The position numbers and the translations under genes were made by a program. The notes below the pieces were generated by a model. That model was not told where the DNA came from, searched no databases, and worked only from the letters and a program-made list of their open reading frames with translations. From NCBI GenBank assembly GCA_025618425.1, contig CM046850.1, positions 26,738,205 through 26,802,204 of the forward strand: 64,000 bases of DNA, written 5' to 3'. Shown here piece after piece: positions 1-10,771 of this stretch (position 1 is the first letter of the stretch; every line of letters starts with the position of its first letter). This DNA comes from Heliocidaris tuberculata (lineage: Eukaryota; Echinodermata; Echinoidea; Camarodonta; Echinometridae).

Positions 1-429
1 CTCAGAGTTTACAGCATTGACTAAAGTATTTGGATTCTCATGGGAATAAAATATATTAGAATCGTCTGCAAACAGTATAAACGAAAGGACATCGGATGAT
101 TTACAAAAGTCATTTATATAAATAATAAACAGGAAGGGGCCCAACAAACTGTCCTGGGGGACTCCACAATTTATGTTTTGCATATTGGATGTATGATCAT
201 TCAAAAATACGTATTGTCATCTATTGGATAAGTAGCTCCTGAACCACTCCAAGGCCTTCCCACGCACCCCATAATGAGAAAGTTTAAATAATAAAATGTC
301 GTGATTGATGGTGTCGAAGGCCTTGGAGAAGTCCAGGAAGATACCAACCAGATGAGAACATTTGTCTAAAGCATGCGCTACTTTGTCAACAAAATTCAAA
401 AGGGCATGTTCTGTATTCTCTAAATCCAA
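1..429 (-). pseudogene. Non-LTR retrotransposon RT fragment (locus 1 copy)
   Basis: Minus-strand reading gives reverse transcriptase core motifs: FLDFSKAFDTINHDILL (RT block with the first catalytic Asp), then GVPQDSLLGPFLFIIYINDF and FADD (catalytic block) running to the window edge. This is the CR1/L2/Jockey-type order of motifs. The frame has an in-frame TGA after SNR near 214-216, shared with the copy at 41189-41617, so the damage predates the duplication. No endonuclease domain is visible and the fragment stops near 435, so it is 5' truncated. The rest of the RT lies outside the window on the left but is visible in the second copy. Confidence 0.85.
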
Positions 430-453
430 AGTGAAAGTTGGAAAAAATATGAG

Positions 454-886
454 TTTTTAAAAAGTTAACAGTTCTACGTTAACAGTTTAAGTTTGAATCC
501 TCAATCCTTGTGAAATTCACACAAATTTTATGGGAGATATTACCTACGAAATTTCATTGAGGATGTTTACGTTCTTTTAAAGATATTACCAATCAAAATC
601 TTGTTGCATTTAGACACCACGTCTATGAGTGAAAACCATGAATATGGTGAAAACTGTAGGCTTTGCATGTTGCATATAGCTATAGTTATACCCAGTGGCG
701 TAAATTAGTTCCGAGGAGTGAGGGATGGTCGTAATAAGGCGCCGAGATTTGCACTCGCGGAAAACTAACTCGTAATGTGAGATTGTGAAGAAAAAAATCG
801 GACTCAATTTAGCACGTTATAAACCTATTTTGAATATACTAATAGCATTTTGAAGAGAATATTTCACTACAGTCAGAGTCATTAAC
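454..886. repeat. Repeat block X, first copy
   Basis: A block of about 433 bp, also present at about 2152-2585, 3165-3597 and 41646-42078 with very few differences. It opens with the short repeated motif GTTAACAG and ends in ATTAAC. On the minus strand it holds a 65-codon frame that is the same in all copies, but this sameness is explained by recent duplication and I do not call it a gene. Confidence 0.8.
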
Positions 887-1567
887 TTTGTCAATATTTT
901 CAACAACTGATTGATTTTGATTATTTTTTTCCTTGAAAAGTGGAGATATATTTGTAAAGGCCATTCTCCCTCTCTCAAAAGATTTTAAGGTACTTAATTA
1001 AAAAGATTTTAGAAATATATTTTACGAACGTGTCTACAATTACTATTCTATTTTTACTCGCGATGCTCTAACAAAAAAGGTCTCCAAATCAGTACAACAG
1101 GACTTCCAAGGCCAATGACTTGGTTTACATTCATTTTTCTTTTTCTTTTTATGTTTAATGGTTTGAAACTAAGTAATTATGATTGACCTCCGATTTCAAA
1201 GGTTAATCGCATCACATCACACGATATAAAAGGATTTGTATAGGCTTTGTACACAGCTACCAAAAATGAACCAGGGCACTAGCGTAGCTGAGGGGGGGGG
1301 GGGTGCAGGGGTCAGAGTGCCCCCCCCCCCCCGACAACTTTTCCTCGATTTTTTTTTTAGTTTTGTTTTGTTTTGTTTTGTTTTTTTTTTTTTTTGCTTG
1401 CTTGTCAGAGAATTATAGAGGAAAATATCTGATAACTCCCCCCCCCCCCCCCCCCTCTGGCGAAAAAAAAGATTGTCTTATTCAAAGGCCTGACAGCCGG
1501 TTCCACCTGATCGATTACGCAATAAAGAAAAACTATAACTATAAAATGAATATACCCATAACGTAAC
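887..1567. other. Segment Z between blocks X and Y; AT-rich plus G/C-run element
   Basis: Present once in locus 1 and once in locus 2 (about 42079-42782), but missing from the two extra X-Y junctions of the tandem array. 1231-1500 contains long poly-G, poly-C and poly-T tracts and shares a diverged sequence (CAGAGAATTATAGAGG region) with the hAT-like elements at 10527-10771 and 25026-25902. No gene seen. Confidence 0.6.
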
Positions 1568-4180
1568 GATAACACTCCTCATCGTTTTTTTTTTTTTTTT
1601 TTTTTTTTTTTGCGGGGGGGGGGGGGTGTTTTTCTGTTGTTTTTTTTTTTTTTTGGGGGGGGTGACTTTAAAATCGACTGGGTTCTGTCAATCAAACGAA
1701 TGCGCTCCCACTGGCACCAGCTGAGCTGAAGTACGTCACATCAAAGGAGAGGAAAGATTGGCCGGCCGGCTTACATATTTTTATTTATAGGACTCGTCTG
1801 TCATCATTCTAATTCTGCGAGCGATGCCAACGTCCCAACGATCAAAAAAAAATCGATGTGGAAGGGTCATGAATAAGCATATATCAGTGAGATGGGAACT
1901 TCAACGCCAAACATGGGCCGCGGAACCGGGGAAGGGGACTGCAGCCCTTCTCTCCCCCCACCCCCCCCCCCCATTTTTTTTAATGGAACGTTTGATAATG
2001 CTTATCTAGTAGACTTGAAAAACCTTCAATTTGTTGCTCCCCCCCCCCCCCGCCCCCTGCTTTTAAAAACGCTCCGCGGCCCCTGCAGTAACACATGTTC
2101 AAGAGAACGATTTGGGAAATATTTATAGTTATAATTAGGTCTATCGTAATCTTTTTTAAAAAGTTAACAGTTCTACGTTAACAGTTTAAATTTGAATCCT
2201 CAATCCTTGTGAAATTCACACAAATTTTATGGGAGATATTACCTACGAAATTTCATTGAGGATGGTTACGTTCTTTTAAAGATATTACCAATCAAAATCT
2301 TGTTGCATTTAGACACCACGTCTATGAGTGAAAACCATGAATATGGTGAAAACTGTAGGCTTTGCATGTTGCATATAGCTATAGTTATACCCAGTGGCGT
2401 AAATTAGTTCCGAGGAGTGAGGGATGGTCGTAATAAGGCGCCGAGATTTGCACTCGCGGAAAACTAACTCGTAATGTGAGATTGTGAAGAAAAAAATCGG
2501 ACTCAATTTAGCACGTTATAAACCTATTTTGAATATACTAATAGCATTTTGAAGAGAATATTTCACTACAGTAAGAGTCATTAACGATAACACTCCTCAT
2601 CGTTTTTTTTTTTTTTTTTTTTTTTTTTTGCGGGGGGGGGGGTGTTTTCTGTTTTTTTTTTTGGGGGGGTGACTTTAAAATCGACTGGGTTCTGTCAATC
2701 AAACGAATGCGCTCCCACTGGCACCAGCTGAGCTGAAGTACGTCACATCAAAGGAGAGGAAAGATTGGCCGGCCGGCTTACATATTTTTATTTATAGGAC
2801 TCGTCTGTCATCGTTCTAATTCTGCGAGCGATGCCAACGTCCCAACGATCAAAAAAAAATCGATGTGGAAGGGTCATGAATAAGCATATATCAGTGAGAT
2901 GGGAACTTCAACGCCAAACATGGGCCGCGGAACCGGGGAAGGGGACTGCAGCCCTTCTCTCCCCCCCCACCCCCCCCCCCCCCCATTTTTTTTAATGGAA
3001 CGTTTGATAATGCTTATCTAGTAGACTTGAAAAACCTTCAATTTGTTGCTCCCCCCCCCCCCCCCCCCCTGCTTTTAAAAATGCTCCGCGGCCCCCTGCA
3101 GTAACACATGTTCAAGAGAACGATTTGGGAAATATTTATAGTTATAATTAGGTCTATCGTAATCTTTTTAAAAAAGTTAACAGTTCTACGTTAACAGTTT
3201 AAATTTGAATCCTCAATCCTTGTGAAATTCACACAAATTTTATGGGAGATATTACCTACGAAATTTCATTGAGGATGGTTACGTTCTTTTAAAGATATTA
3301 CCAATCAAAATCTTGTTGCATTTAGACACCACGTCTATGAGTGAAAACCATGAATATGGTGAAAACTGTAGGCTTTGCATGTTGCATATAGCTATAGTTA
3401 TACCCAGTGGCGTAAATTAGTTCCGAGGAGTGAGGGATGGTCGTAATAAGGCGCCGAGATTTACACTCGCGGAAAACTAACTCGTAATGTGAGATTGTGA
3501 AGAAAAAAATCGGACTCAATTTAGCACGTTATAAACCTATTTTGAATATACTAATAGCATTTTGAAGAGAATATTTCACTACAGTAAGAGTCATTAACGA
3601 TAACACTCCTCATCGTTTTTTTGTTTTTGTTTTTGTTTTTTTTTGCGGGGGGGGGGTGTTTTCTGTTTGTTTTTTTTTTTTTTTTGGGGGGGGTGACTTT
3701 AAAATCGACTGGGTTCTGTCAATCAAACGAATGCGCTCCCACTGGCACCAGCTGAGCTGAAGTACGTCACATCAAAGGAGAGGAAAGATTGGCCGGCCGG
3801 CTTACATATTTTTATTTATAGGACTCGTCTGTCATCGTTCTAATTCTGCGAGCGATGCCAACGTCCCAACGATCAAAAAAAATCGATGTGGAAGGGTCAT
3901 GAATAAGCATATATCAGTGAGATGGGAACTTCAACGCCAAACATGGGCCGCGGAACCGGGGAAGGGGACTGCAGCCCTTCTCTCCCCCCACCCCACCCCC
4001 ATATTTTTTAATGGAACGTTTGATAATGCTTATCTAGTAGACTTGAAAAACCTTCAATTTGTTGCTCCCCCCCCCCCCCCCCCCCCTGCTTTTAAAAACG
4101 CTCCGCGGCCCCTGCAGTAACACATGTTCAAGAGAACGATTTGGGAAATATTTATAGTTATAATTAGGTCTATCGTAATC
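1568..4180. repeat. 1.01-kb tandem array (Y-X units, about 2.6 copies)
   Basis: Units begin GATAACACTCCTCATCG at 1568, 2586 and 3598 (periods 1018 and 1012). Each consists of block Y (poly-T/poly-G start, a GGGCCGCGG...CCGCGGCCC inverted motif, end at CTATCGTAATC) followed by block X; the last unit has Y only. Locus 2 has a single X-Z-Y arrangement, so the array arose after the split, with X joined to Y at a shared TAAC and Z lost. The homopolymer tracts differ in length between units. Confidence 0.9.
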
Positions 4181-4817
4181 AGGGCCGGTCAGGTGGGACC
4201 CTGTAGGAACCTGTTCAATATAATATACCAAGCGATGCAGAATAAAGCAGTTATACCTTCGTTTATATTTTAGCAAGAATGTGTTTGCATCCGTGTAATT
4301 TTTTGTAAAACATATTTTTTAATGATATCCATTTTTCCTTTTTTCTTCAAATATTTGCGAGTGAGAAATTTTTTTTGACACTTTGTTGCAGTGACAATGT
4401 AACATTGTCATCAAAATAATGATACAAAAAAAAAATAATAAATGAATATACTAGTAGATGACATCGCTGCTCGAATGTGAGTTGGCGGCTTCCCGAATAG
4501 TTGTAATTTCAAATGTCTCGGAGGGGTTGCAGCCCGCTCAGACACTCCACCCCCTCCGCCTTGTACACCTATTATCGAAACCCATTCTTAAAGATCAGAG
4601 ATAACAACACAAATATATACGGCATCAGATAGACTTTTGAAAATTCAACACCCTACTGGATTACCAATAGAAATCATTTTTCATGGGAGCAATTATAATA
4701 ATTGCCATTGTAATGTTCGCACAGTGATGTACAAAGCTGTTGGAATTTTATTTAATTTTTTTAAAAGGCTTTGCGATCGTTTTATACAATTTAAGTTTTA
4801 ATTTTTATCAAATTTAG

Positions 4818-4917
4818 ACGGAGGAGAAACGAAGGGAAGAGGTCGTTGACCTTCTTCGAGAACTTCTTCTTGTTGACCTGGAGGACGAAGTTCGTCTTGA
4901 AAACTCAAAACGTGCAA
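4818..4917 (+). CDS. Cofilin-like gene, exon A (N-terminal extension)
   Basis: A 100-nt open block bounded by a 3' splice site (TTTTTATCAAATTTAG) and a 5' splice site (GTTAGT). In the frame that fits the next exon it reads 33 codons, a charged amphipathic stretch with EEVVDLLRELLLVDLEDEVR, followed by one leftover base. The same exon with both splice sites is kept at 43990-44089. The frame is open upstream to the acceptor, so either earlier exons lie outside the recognised part or this is a leader exon and a start codon is made across the junction (A plus TG). Two of three frames are open, so the coding assignment rests on phase fit with exon B. Confidence 0.55.
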
Positions 4918-5000
4918 GTTAGTAATTTCATTAAAAATATTAGCCTTAAATCCCCAAAATCTGAAACTTGATTGATGTTAAATAAAAGTTACATTTTCTA

Positions 5001-5208
5001 CTCTCTCTAAAAAGAAATCGGGTGATCACTGACGTCACTCCTCAGGGAGTGAAAATAGAGTGAAAGTAGAGTGGAAATTCCATCATTTCTTTTTATATAT
5101 ATAGAGCACTCTATATTCATTCAATATTCACTCCTAAACAGGTGATCACTTACGTACATGACTCCCGGGAAGTGCAATAGAGTGAAAATTCACTCTTTTT
5201 AGAGAGAG
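5001..5208. mobile_element. MITE-like inverted-repeat element (CTCTCTAAAAAGA ends)
   Basis: Ends CTCTCTCTAAAAAGA (5001-5015) and CTTTTTAGAGAGAG (5195-5208) are inverted repeats; inner TGATCAC copies and GGGAGTG/CACTCC blocks are also mirrored. It sits in the intron between exons A and B and is also in locus 2 (about 44678-44888). The element at 8349-8905 has related ends and the same GAGTGAAA-rich interior. No clear target duplication. Confidence 0.55.
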
Positions 5209-5432
5209 AAAGAGAAAGAGTGTATACACCATAGACGTATTATAGATTTACGGTATACACAATATTAGAAAGACAATGTTTAGCTTCGAATTTCTCTTTA
5301 GAATAAATGAATAAGTCACCGCTTAACATGTAAAGTACATAAGGGTCCCTTTTGTAAGCATTTTTTTCGGCTCTGAAAATGAAAAAGATGATCCGACGAC
5401 AGTTACTCCTGGCTATATTTCGTCAAAGAAAT

Positions 5433-5590
5433 GGGCCTCGTTGCTTAAAACTTACCATTAATGGTAACTCTGCTAGCAGTGGTAACTACTATGGTAACAT
5501 CACTCAAGAGCCAATCAAAATCAAGGTTTCCATGGGAGTTACAGTTGATGGCAAAGTTACCGTTAATGGTAAGTTTTATGCAACGGGGCC
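5433..5590. mobile_element. 158-bp palindromic MITE (GGGCC...GGCC)
   Basis: The left end GGGCCTCGTTGCTTAAAACT and its continuation through ACCATTAATGGTAAC are mirrored at the right end (GTTACCGTTAATGGTAAG... GCAACGGGGCC), giving arms of about 37 bp. A second copy lies at 45107-45264. An open frame runs through it but is explained by the palindrome. It lies in the intron between exons A and B. Confidence 0.75.
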
Positions 5591-5774
5591 ATGGAGTTAG
5601 GGTTTAGGGTTGCAATTAGGTTTTACATTATATCTGTTTATAGGGAGCATGTGTCTAACAACCATGAAAAAATATCCTGTTTTTAGAAAAAAAAGCATTA
5701 TAAATGAACAAAGAAATGAGAAATAAAATATTGTACTTGTCTGAAAGTGGATGATGTTATGGTTTTCTCTGTAG

Positions 5775-5872
5775 TGTTCGCTTCATCTCCAACCGTCGGC
5801 CAAACAGCTTACACCGCAGCAGTGGATATGTGGGCTGATGGCAAGTACTCTTTCATTGTCCTCGAAATCTCG
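5775..5872 (+). CDS. Cofilin-like gene, exon B (ADF-H domain start)
   Basis: Bounded by a pyrimidine-rich 3' splice site (TTTTCTCTGTAG) and a 5' splice site (GTTAGT). It begins with two bases that complete a codon with exon A's last base, then 32 codons including VGQTAYTAAVDMWADGKYSF and IVLEIS, ending on a codon boundary. In the ADF/cofilin family this is the N-terminal helix followed by the first beta strand (compare helix, then R/K-F/Y-x-x-h-x-I in plant and amoeba ADF). The locus 2 copy (45449-45546) differs by two replacement changes (G to D in WADGK, S to T at the end). In metazoan cofilins an intron sits just after the start ATG, which would fit a start split between exons A and B. Confidence 0.8.
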
Positions 5873-5908
5873 GTTAGTAAAGCAACATTCATAATTATGT
5901 ACATGTAC

Positions 5909-5960
5909 ACGCACACACACAACCACGCACACACACACACACACACCCCTCACACACATT
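5909..5960. repeat. (CA)n microsatellite
   Basis: CA-rich tract just 3' of exon B; the counterpart in locus 2 is longer (45580-45675). A second (CA)n tract at 15825-15871 lies near the point where homology with locus 2 resumes, so these tracts bracket the stretch missing from locus 2. Confidence 0.95.
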
Positions 5961-6409
5961 GACTTGTAGGGAACTGTATTGTTTTCTCCTTTTGTACTTT
6001 GTATCCCACAAGCACTTCTCCTATTGTATTTTGTACCCCACAAGCATGACGGAATAAAGGCCATCATTGTGCTCTTTTGTTCTCTGTAACTCACAAGTGT
6101 ATCTATGTAAGGGCACACCCCCCCCCCCACATACACACACACATTTATATATAAAACGATGGGGTATATCAATGTTATAGGGTATAATCATTATTATTAT
6201 TATCATGAATATATGACTATATATGTATACATAGTCGTGCGGTCACCTCACCCACTGTCCAAACCACATTTGGTGATGCGACATTTTGTTCCCGAGAACT
6301 TTGCTTCGGGCTTTATTTCGTAAAAGATATGGGTTAGGGATTTAATTAAGGATGCAACTGAGTTTGGGGTAAGGTTTAGGATTAGGATTAGGGATAGTTA
6401 TAGTCCCAT

Positions 6410-7030
6410 ATTCTGAACTCCGGTTTAACTTAAACTGTACTTTAAGTGGGATTTGAGTTTGTACAGAAATTTAGACTGGACTTGCGGTCTAAGTTAGTTT
6501 TAATCAAATTCTGGTTTAACTTAGACTTGTGATAACGTTTAACCGCGGTCTAAGTGTGGTTGAAACCCAGTCTAAACCGGGGTAACCTCGTTAGTCATAA
6601 GGACAGCTATTCATAAGTACCACTTTTTCATAAGCCGCTATCCATAACGCGTGACTAAATGAATAGCGGTTTTGTATAAATAGCGGTCCTTCTAAATAGC
6701 GAGCAAACCACAGACAAATTACCTCGCTAATAAGGCCCTCCATTCATAAGGACCACTATTCATAACTATTCATAAGGACCTCTATTCATAACGCGTGTTA
6801 GATGAATAGCGGATTTCTATGAATAGCGAGCGGACCCCATCTAAACATACCCTTTAAACCGGACTTTTCGGAAGTCGCATTCTGAAGTCTGGTTTAACTT
6901 AAACTCCACTTGAATTTGGTTTAACTTTCTTTGTACAGAAATATAGACTGGACTTGCGGTTTGAGACAGTTTTGATTAAACTGTGATTTAACTTAGACTG
7001 AAGTTTAAGTTAAACCAGTCTTCAGACTAC
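6410..7030. repeat. Direct-repeat pair around two small hairpin repeats
   Basis: About 6413-6530 and 6880-7000 are diverged direct copies (GGTTTAACTTAAACT, then TAGACTGGACTTGCGGT). Between them, about 6587-6716 and 6720-6835 are two adjacent units with mirrored CTATTCATAAG / GAATAGCG motifs, each opening CCTCGCTA-like and closing TAGCGAGC. They look like small inverted-repeat elements lying inside a larger one. No gene seen. Confidence 0.5.
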
Positions 7031-7038
7031 GGACCATA

Positions 7039-7729
7039 GACCCATTCACATTCCCTGTTAAACCGGTCTAGAGGAACGGTTCTTGAAGAACGGTTTCATT
7101 GCATTCACATTCCGCGCATTTTTACATCTCAAAATTGATCAACTGTTTAAAGTGGTCTTATTGCTGTCGCAGCACAGGTCAGCGGGTCAAATCTTTCGCG
7201 CGAAATTCAAACCGTATACTGCCTGCCTGACTTTTTATTTTTCTTTGTTTTTATCATTCTATCGTCTTTTCTATCTTCACATTTGTTTTGTTTTTCTTTG
7301 GTTTTATCATTCTGTCGTCTTTTTTCCTACATTTCTTATGTTTTTCTTTGTTTACATCATTATATCGTCTTTTCCCCCTACATTTATTGTGTTTTTCTTT
7401 GTTTTCATCATTCTATCGTCTTTTCTTTCTTTACATTTCTTATATGTTTTTCTTTGTTTTCATCATTCTATCGTCTTTTCTTTCTTTACATTTATGTTTT
7501 TCTTTGTATATATCATTCTATCCATTCCTCTTTCTATCTTTTCTTATGTTTCTTTCTTGTCATCATTCTATCATGCACTTATATAGGAAAATAAAGGGAA
7601 ATCACACGTGATTTCTTGCGCAGCACACACTCACTTCCTGGACCTTTTGCATTCACATTCACCGTAGAACCGTTCTTGAGGAACGGTTCTTAGTTAGTCC
7701 GCTCTAACAAAGTGAGTGTGAATGGGGTC
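7039..7729. mobile_element. Inverted-repeat element carrying a T-rich minisatellite
   Basis: Ends GACCCATTCACATTCC and the mirror of GTGAATGGGGTC, with matching AACGGTTCTT / AAGAACCG motifs farther in and TA on both outer sides. The centre (about 7225-7575) is a pyrimidine-rich tandem repeat of about 55 bp (TTTTTCTTTG, TCATCATTCTATCGTCTTTT), roughly six copies. Hydrophobic open frames through this part are produced by the repeat and are not genes. Confidence 0.6.
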
Positions 7730-7935
7730 TATTAGTCTAGGGGTTGAAGTTCGGAATTCTGGGGAGCGTTTCATCAAGCAAAAACAAACATTTGTTTGCA
7801 ATCATTACTAGCCTATATCACTGATACCGTGCTCTGTCATCATTTAGAAGATTTGGGAAGTTAGAAGTACTGTTACCTTGATAAATCAGTCAGGCAGAGA
7901 AACATAACAATGGTGCAGAGGGTAATTTAGCCCCT

Positions 7936-8073
7936 GGGGAGCATTTCATCAAGTGTTTTGTCAGTGATTTTTACTGACCAAATTCCTCTCAGCCAATCAG
8001 ATGCAAGGATTTCAGTAGCTTTTAACAGTTGTCGGTAAAAACCACTGACAAAACGCTTGATGAAACGCTCCCC
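7936..8073. mobile_element. 138-bp MITE (GGGGAGC...GCTCCCC)
   Basis: Near-perfect inverted arms: GGGGAGCATTTCATCAAGTG at the left is mirrored by CTTGATGAAACGCTCCCC at the right, and the inner TTTTGTCAGTGATTTTTACT is mirrored by GGTAAAAACCACTGACAAAA. A partial relative of the left end occurs at about 7761-7777. It lies in the intron between exons B and C. Confidence 0.8.
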
Positions 8074-8348
8074 TGTTACTGTTATTTACAGCGGAACAAT
8101 TTATTGTCATGCACCGAAGGAAATAGAGGACAAAAAACGATGTTGTTTTGTTGCCCCACTAAAGTTTTCTTTTTCTTTGCCATTAAACTGTATAATAATT
8201 AACTATTTTTCAATGCAATTTTTAAAAACCTCTTTTACCTCTTGTTTTCCCATTTCTTTTCCATTTTTGACATGTTGATACAGACGGATAACAAGGTAAG
8301 AAATATATAAAAAGCTCTTCTTTGAAAATATACTCTTATTCGTGTTAT

Positions 8349-8905
8349 GTTTCTCTAAATCTAAAAGAGTGAAATTCCACTCTCACAAGGAGTTAAATGA
8401 GGGACAACCGTTTTCGAGTGAAAAAATAGTGGTCACTAATTCACGCAGGAAATAGTGAAACACCAATCCTTTAAAGAGTGAAAATTATTTTATTCATGTG
8501 GACAGCTAGTGGAGATAATTCACTCCTTTCTGAGTGAAATCATTAACTCAGTCTCAAGACTGAGTATTAACCACTTTGTTGTACTTGTACATAGTACGTA
8601 CGTGCCTGATTTTCTTTGGTGGAATTAGATTTTGCGCCTCGATACGCGATCGGCCTCTTCACTTTTTATGAGGGACGTGCTGGCTTGTCATTGGTTGCCT
8701 TGCGTCACTCGTTGTTCACGAGTGAAAATTCAGTCTGCATAAATATTGAGCGGAACACGGGTTCACTCTGTCAGTGGGTGAGACGGCTGAAGGAATATCG
8801 GCATGCTCACTCAAACGGGAGTGCTTTACCACTCCATTAGGAATGAAAGTTCCTTCACTCTTACTGTAGAGTGACAAATTCACTTCTTTACATTTAGAGA
8901 GACAT
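8349..8905. mobile_element. MITE-like element with TCTCTAAAT ends
   Basis: Left end TCTCTAAATCTAAAAGAGTG is mirrored by CTTTACATTTAGAGAGA on the right; the interior is rich in GAGTGAAA and CACTC words, as in the element at 5001-5208. Open frames here are short and unlike any family I recognise. It lies in the intron between exons B and C. Confidence 0.55.
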
Positions 8906-9244
8906 ATAGTAAGCAAATAATTACCGTTGGTGAAGGTGATGGGACAAACTATCACTTCCGCGCTTATTTTTGTACGCCTGTGGAATGGAGCTATTCGTAA
9001 AGGTCAAGCACTTTTCAATTTGACTATTCGTATAGGTCACGCACTTTCATTTCGCGCGTACCCAAAATATTGATAACGCATTGTGACTATGTACATGTAA
9101 TGGACTGAAGAGATCAGCGAAACACATAAGCACTATTCCGTCAAGGTTACGAACTTTAATTCTCGGGTCGATTGATTGGGAGAACTACATTTTATCACAT
9201 GATTACCTTTTGACTAATCTAACAGCTAGATTCTTAGTATGTGG

Positions 9245-9325
9245 AATATAATCTCTCATATTCTTTGTCGGATTTTCCTCAAACTTTCACTAATCTGTTT
9301 ATCCCATTTTTTTTTCTGCTTAGAA
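9245..9325 (-). repeat. Single copy of the shared MITE core motif
   Basis: Read on the minus strand it gives GTGAAAGTTTGAGGAAAATC followed by CGACAAAGAATATGAGAGA, matching the core found in both arms of the elements at 14885-15465 and 44122-44619 and, more weakly, 9749-10213. No partner arm was found nearby, so it is probably a remnant. Confidence 0.5.
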
Positions 9326-9562
9326 ATTTATTAAAGCCAACTAAATATCAGGAAGGCCATCCCCTTTGAACATTTGTTTGTTCGTTCGTTCGTTTCTTTC
9401 TTTTGGGGTTTGTTTATTTGTATTTTGTTTTGGGGGTGGTGTTTGATTGATTGTTTTGTTTTTGTTTTGTTTGTTTTTGTTTTGTTTGTTTTCGTTTTGT
9501 GTGTGTGTGTTTTTTTTTTTAAATGCTAATTTTCCAATGGTTATTCATTCCTTCGACACTAG

Positions 9563-9738
9563 TGGGAAGTTGTTGGCACCGGTGCACCCCTTCCTGACAG
9601 TGTTACACCATCGCGTGAAACCCTGGAAGGAACTTTCGATGACGTGAAGAATTACCTTCAGCCCAAACAGCCAGCGATTGTGATCTTTAAACGAGGGACC
9701 ATCCGTACTGAGGATAACCCCTACGTACTCATCTCCTG
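9563..9738 (+). CDS. Cofilin-like gene, exon C (ADF-H core)
   Basis: A 176-nt exon following ...CATTCCTTCGACACTAG and ending at TG|GTATAA. It reads 58 codons plus two bases with no stop: WEVVGTGAPLPDS, TFDDVKNYLQP, PAIVIFKRGT and DNPYVLIS, then a W codon split with exon D. In the ADF-H fold these fit the second strand, the short helix before the central strand (cofilin: Y-x-x-F-x-x-x-L-P), the central strand (R-Y-A-I/V-Y-D-x-x-Y) and the strand before the actin-binding helix (I-x-F-I-x-W-x-P). A canonical RY-x-hY-D central strand is replaced by PAIVIFKRGT. Locus 2 in this window has no copy. Confidence 0.85.
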
Positions 9739-9748
9739 GTATAATTGC

Positions 9749-10213
9749 TTGAATAAATAGAGTAAAATTAAACAAGCATAACAGTGAAAATTTTATTGAA
9801 ATCGGATGTAAAATAAGAAAGTTACGGCATTTTGAAGTTTTGCATTAGTTCCTGAAACAGTGATATCCATGACATAGGCGGTATGCAAATGAGTGAACCG
9901 ATGATGTCACACACTCACTTTTCCTTATGTATTTTATTATATGAAATATCATATATTTCAAATTTTTGCTTCAATAATGTAAAACATGGTTTAACTTCTT
10001 TAATATGGAACATGTAAAATCATCATTATTGTAACTTATTTTGATACAAGGGAGAGATTCTTTATTATCACATCCATAAAAATTGAAATATTTGAAATTT
10101 CAATTTTCATGAAATAATGCAGAACTTCAAAATGCCATCACTTTCTTATTATACATCCGATTTCAATGAATTTTTCACTGTTATGCTTGTTAAATTTTAC
10201 TCTATTTATTCAA
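9749..10213. mobile_element. 465-bp inverted-repeat element in intron C-D
   Basis: Left arm from TTGAATAAATAGAGTAAAAT (9749) through about 9850 is mirrored by 10110-10213, with about 90% agreement over roughly 100 bp, including TGAAATCGGATGT and AATAAGAAAGT. The left end starts only 10 bp after the exon C splice donor. No target duplication could be fixed. It shares a diverged core with 14885-15465 and 44122-44619. Confidence 0.8.
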
Positions 10214-10526
10214 ATCAACTTGATATTAGTGTGGACTTGGCCTTTACGTTGAAAAAAAAAATGATTCAAGAGCTTTCTCATTCTTTTTATGTCAGCTTGA
10301 AATAATACCAAAGAAAAATGTCCCCTGGAAAGGATTGCTTCTCTAATACCCTCATATTCGAAATATGACAATAAATAGCTGAAAAGTTTGGACCAATCTT
10401 CCGGGACCAATCTTTGGACCACAGGACTTGTGTGCAATCATATAAACATTTCTGTGTGCGTTGCATGTGACTTTTAGCAATACTGAGTCAATTTCGTATC
10501 ATTTTGATGATTCCAAAACCTTACAT

Positions 10527-10771
10527 CAGGGGCAGATCCAGGATTTTTCGGGTCCAGTTTTCCTCCATAATTCTCTATCAAGCAAAAAAAAAAAGAAAGA
10601 AAGAAAGAAAAAAAAAGGAAGAAAGAAAAAGAAGAAAAAAAAAGAAGGTTGTCAAAGGTTCGAAAAGGGTGGGCACAATTTCAAAATGAGGGGGCACATT
10701 GTATACTTTTCTTTCAAATGGTGGGGGGGGGGCAAGGGCCGAAAGTGCCCCCCCCCTCAAATCCGTCACTG
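10527..10771. mobile_element. 245-bp hAT-like MITE with 8-bp TSD
   Basis: Ends CAGGGGCAGATCCAGG and the mirror of AAATCCGTCACTG; flanked by CCTTACAT at 10519-10526 and again at 10772-10779, an 8-bp duplication as made by hAT transposases. The interior has a purine run (10584-10645) and poly-G and poly-C tracts. It lies in the intron between exons C and D; no coding capacity. Confidence 0.88.

Larger units (their letters stand above)
1..5930. repeat. Duplicated segment, locus 1 left part
   Basis: Base 1 matches 41189 and the match continues to the (CA)n tract near 5909-5960 (locus 2: 45580-45675), with only scattered substitutions and discrete insertions or deletions. Locus 1 carries the extra 1.01-kb tandem array (1568-4180). 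Locus 2 carries the extra 498-bp element at 44122-44619. Exons A and B of the cofilin-like gene lie in this segment in both loci. Confidence 0.93.

Noticed and set aside
610..807. Minus-strand 65-codon frame repeated at 2309-2506, 3322-3519 and 41803-42000
   Set aside because: The copies are nearly identical in non-coding positions too, so sameness reflects recent duplication. No family match and no evidence of selection.
5379..5600. 73-codon frame between exons A and B (also at 45053-45274)
   Set aside because: Most of it lies in a 158-bp palindromic MITE; there are no splice sites fitting the flanking exons.
7083..7611. Hydrophobic frames of 100-167 codons
   Set aside because: They run through a pyrimidine-rich tandem repeat in three frames at once; Phe/Leu/Ser richness is a repeat artefact.
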